The position numbers and the translations under genes are program-made. Positions 32,491 through 32,785 of a DNA stretch of 32,785 nucleotides are shown here, piece by piece. Each line of letters begins with the position of its first letter. Positions within the stretch are counted from its first letter, which is position 1. The notes under the pieces are model-generated. The model searched no databases. It saw nothing but the letters and a program-made list of their open reading frames with translations, and was not told the DNA's origin. Source of the DNA: Alistipes sp. CAG:268 (GTDB lineage: Bacteria; Bacteroidota; Bacteroidia; Bacteroidales; Rikenellaceae); NCBI GenBank assembly GCA_000434235.1, contig FR892005.1:105629-138413 (forward strand), in the 5' to 3' direction.

Positions 32491-32785
32491 CTATCGGTTT
32501 TCCGGGTTTGCGGGTTTGTCGTGGCGGTGCATCCACTCATAGACGATCGGGATGATGAAGGCGTTCAGGAAGGTCGAGGTCAGCAGTCCGCCGAGGATGA
32601 CCTTCGCCATCGGACTCTGGATCTCGTTGCCCGGCAGGTCGCCGCGCAGCGCCAGCGGGATGAGGGCCAGTGCCGAGGTGAGGGCCGTCATCAGGATGGG
32701 GTTGAGGCGGTCGAGAGAACCCTCGACGATGCTCTCGCGGAGTGTCGTGCCCGCGTCGCGCAGCTGGTTGTAGCGGTTCAGCAGC
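32491..32785 (-). CDS. RND efflux permease, CusA/CzcA type, C-terminal fragment
   Basis: Only the last 97 or so codons are in the window; the gene continues beyond its edge. The sequence LLNRYNQLRDAGTTLRESIV, then RLNPILMTALTSALALIPLA and PMAKVILGGLLTSTFLNAFI matches the end of the heavy-metal RND family (CusA/CzcA), covering the last two membrane helices. The tail ends in MHRHDKPANPENR, with a weak histidine cluster. It is an inner membrane proton-driven pump that exports metal ions such as copper, silver, zinc or cobalt together with the TolC-like protein encoded directly downstream. Confidence 0.9.
   Translation of the reverse strand, partial: LLNRYNQLRDAGTTLRESIVEGSLDRLNPILMTALTSALALIPLALRGDLPGNEIQSPMAKVILGGLLTSTFLNAFIIPIVYEWMHRHDKPANPENR

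Overview
The window looks like chromosome from a GC-rich member of the Bacteroidales, most like Alistipes or a relative. The reasons are a SusC/SusD pair at the head of a long run of secreted glycosidases, several promoter boxes of the Bacteroidetes form TAnnTTTG, Bacteroidetes-type element genes (toprim primase, HTH proteins, long tyrosine integrase), and a nucleoid-associated NA37 protein. The genus is inferred from composition and gene style; there is no marker gene here to prove it.

Region 1 (1 to about 5830, all genes on the minus strand) is the integrase end of an integrative mobilizable element. In transcription order it holds a tyrosine recombinase, a AAA ATPase with a C-terminal nuclease-like domain (cargo, with its own consensus promoter), two helix-turn-helix proteins, a primase-like toprim protein, a probable oriT with large inverted repeats, and a MobV-type relaxase cut by the window edge. 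The far end of the element lies outside the window.

Region 2 (about 5830 to 9860) holds a strong hairpin terminator, a DUF4369/thioredoxin-type lipid- or periplasm-facing oxidoreductase with a structured leader, an NA37 nucleoid-associated protein and an AraC-type regulator. The regulator is divergent from the glycan operon, and matching TAnnTTTG boxes face each way in the intergenic region.

Region 3 (9861 to 31199, plus strand) is one polysaccharide utilization locus of nine tightly spaced genes: SusC, SusD, a DUF5703/GH95-like glycosidase, a URO-D/MtaA-family methyltransferase-like protein, a GH20 hexosaminidase, a parallel beta-helix protein, a GH38 mannosidase, a TIM-barrel-like secreted protein of no family I recognise, and a GH92 mannosidase. 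The enzyme set (alpha-mannosidases plus hexosaminidase) points to N-glycans or another mannose/HexNAc glycan of host origin. The locus ends at a perfect 13-bp hairpin terminator shared with the convergent genes beyond.

Two of the glycosidase genes are frameshifted, each by an imperfect tandem duplication of almost equal length (29 bp and 28 bp). Removing one copy restores the full reading frame in each case. This is the oddest signal in the window: it could be real gene inactivation or switching, or an assembly error.

Region 4 (31308 to the end, minus strand) is a TolC-family outer membrane protein and the C-terminus of a CusA/CzcA-type RND permease, a metal or drug efflux operon.
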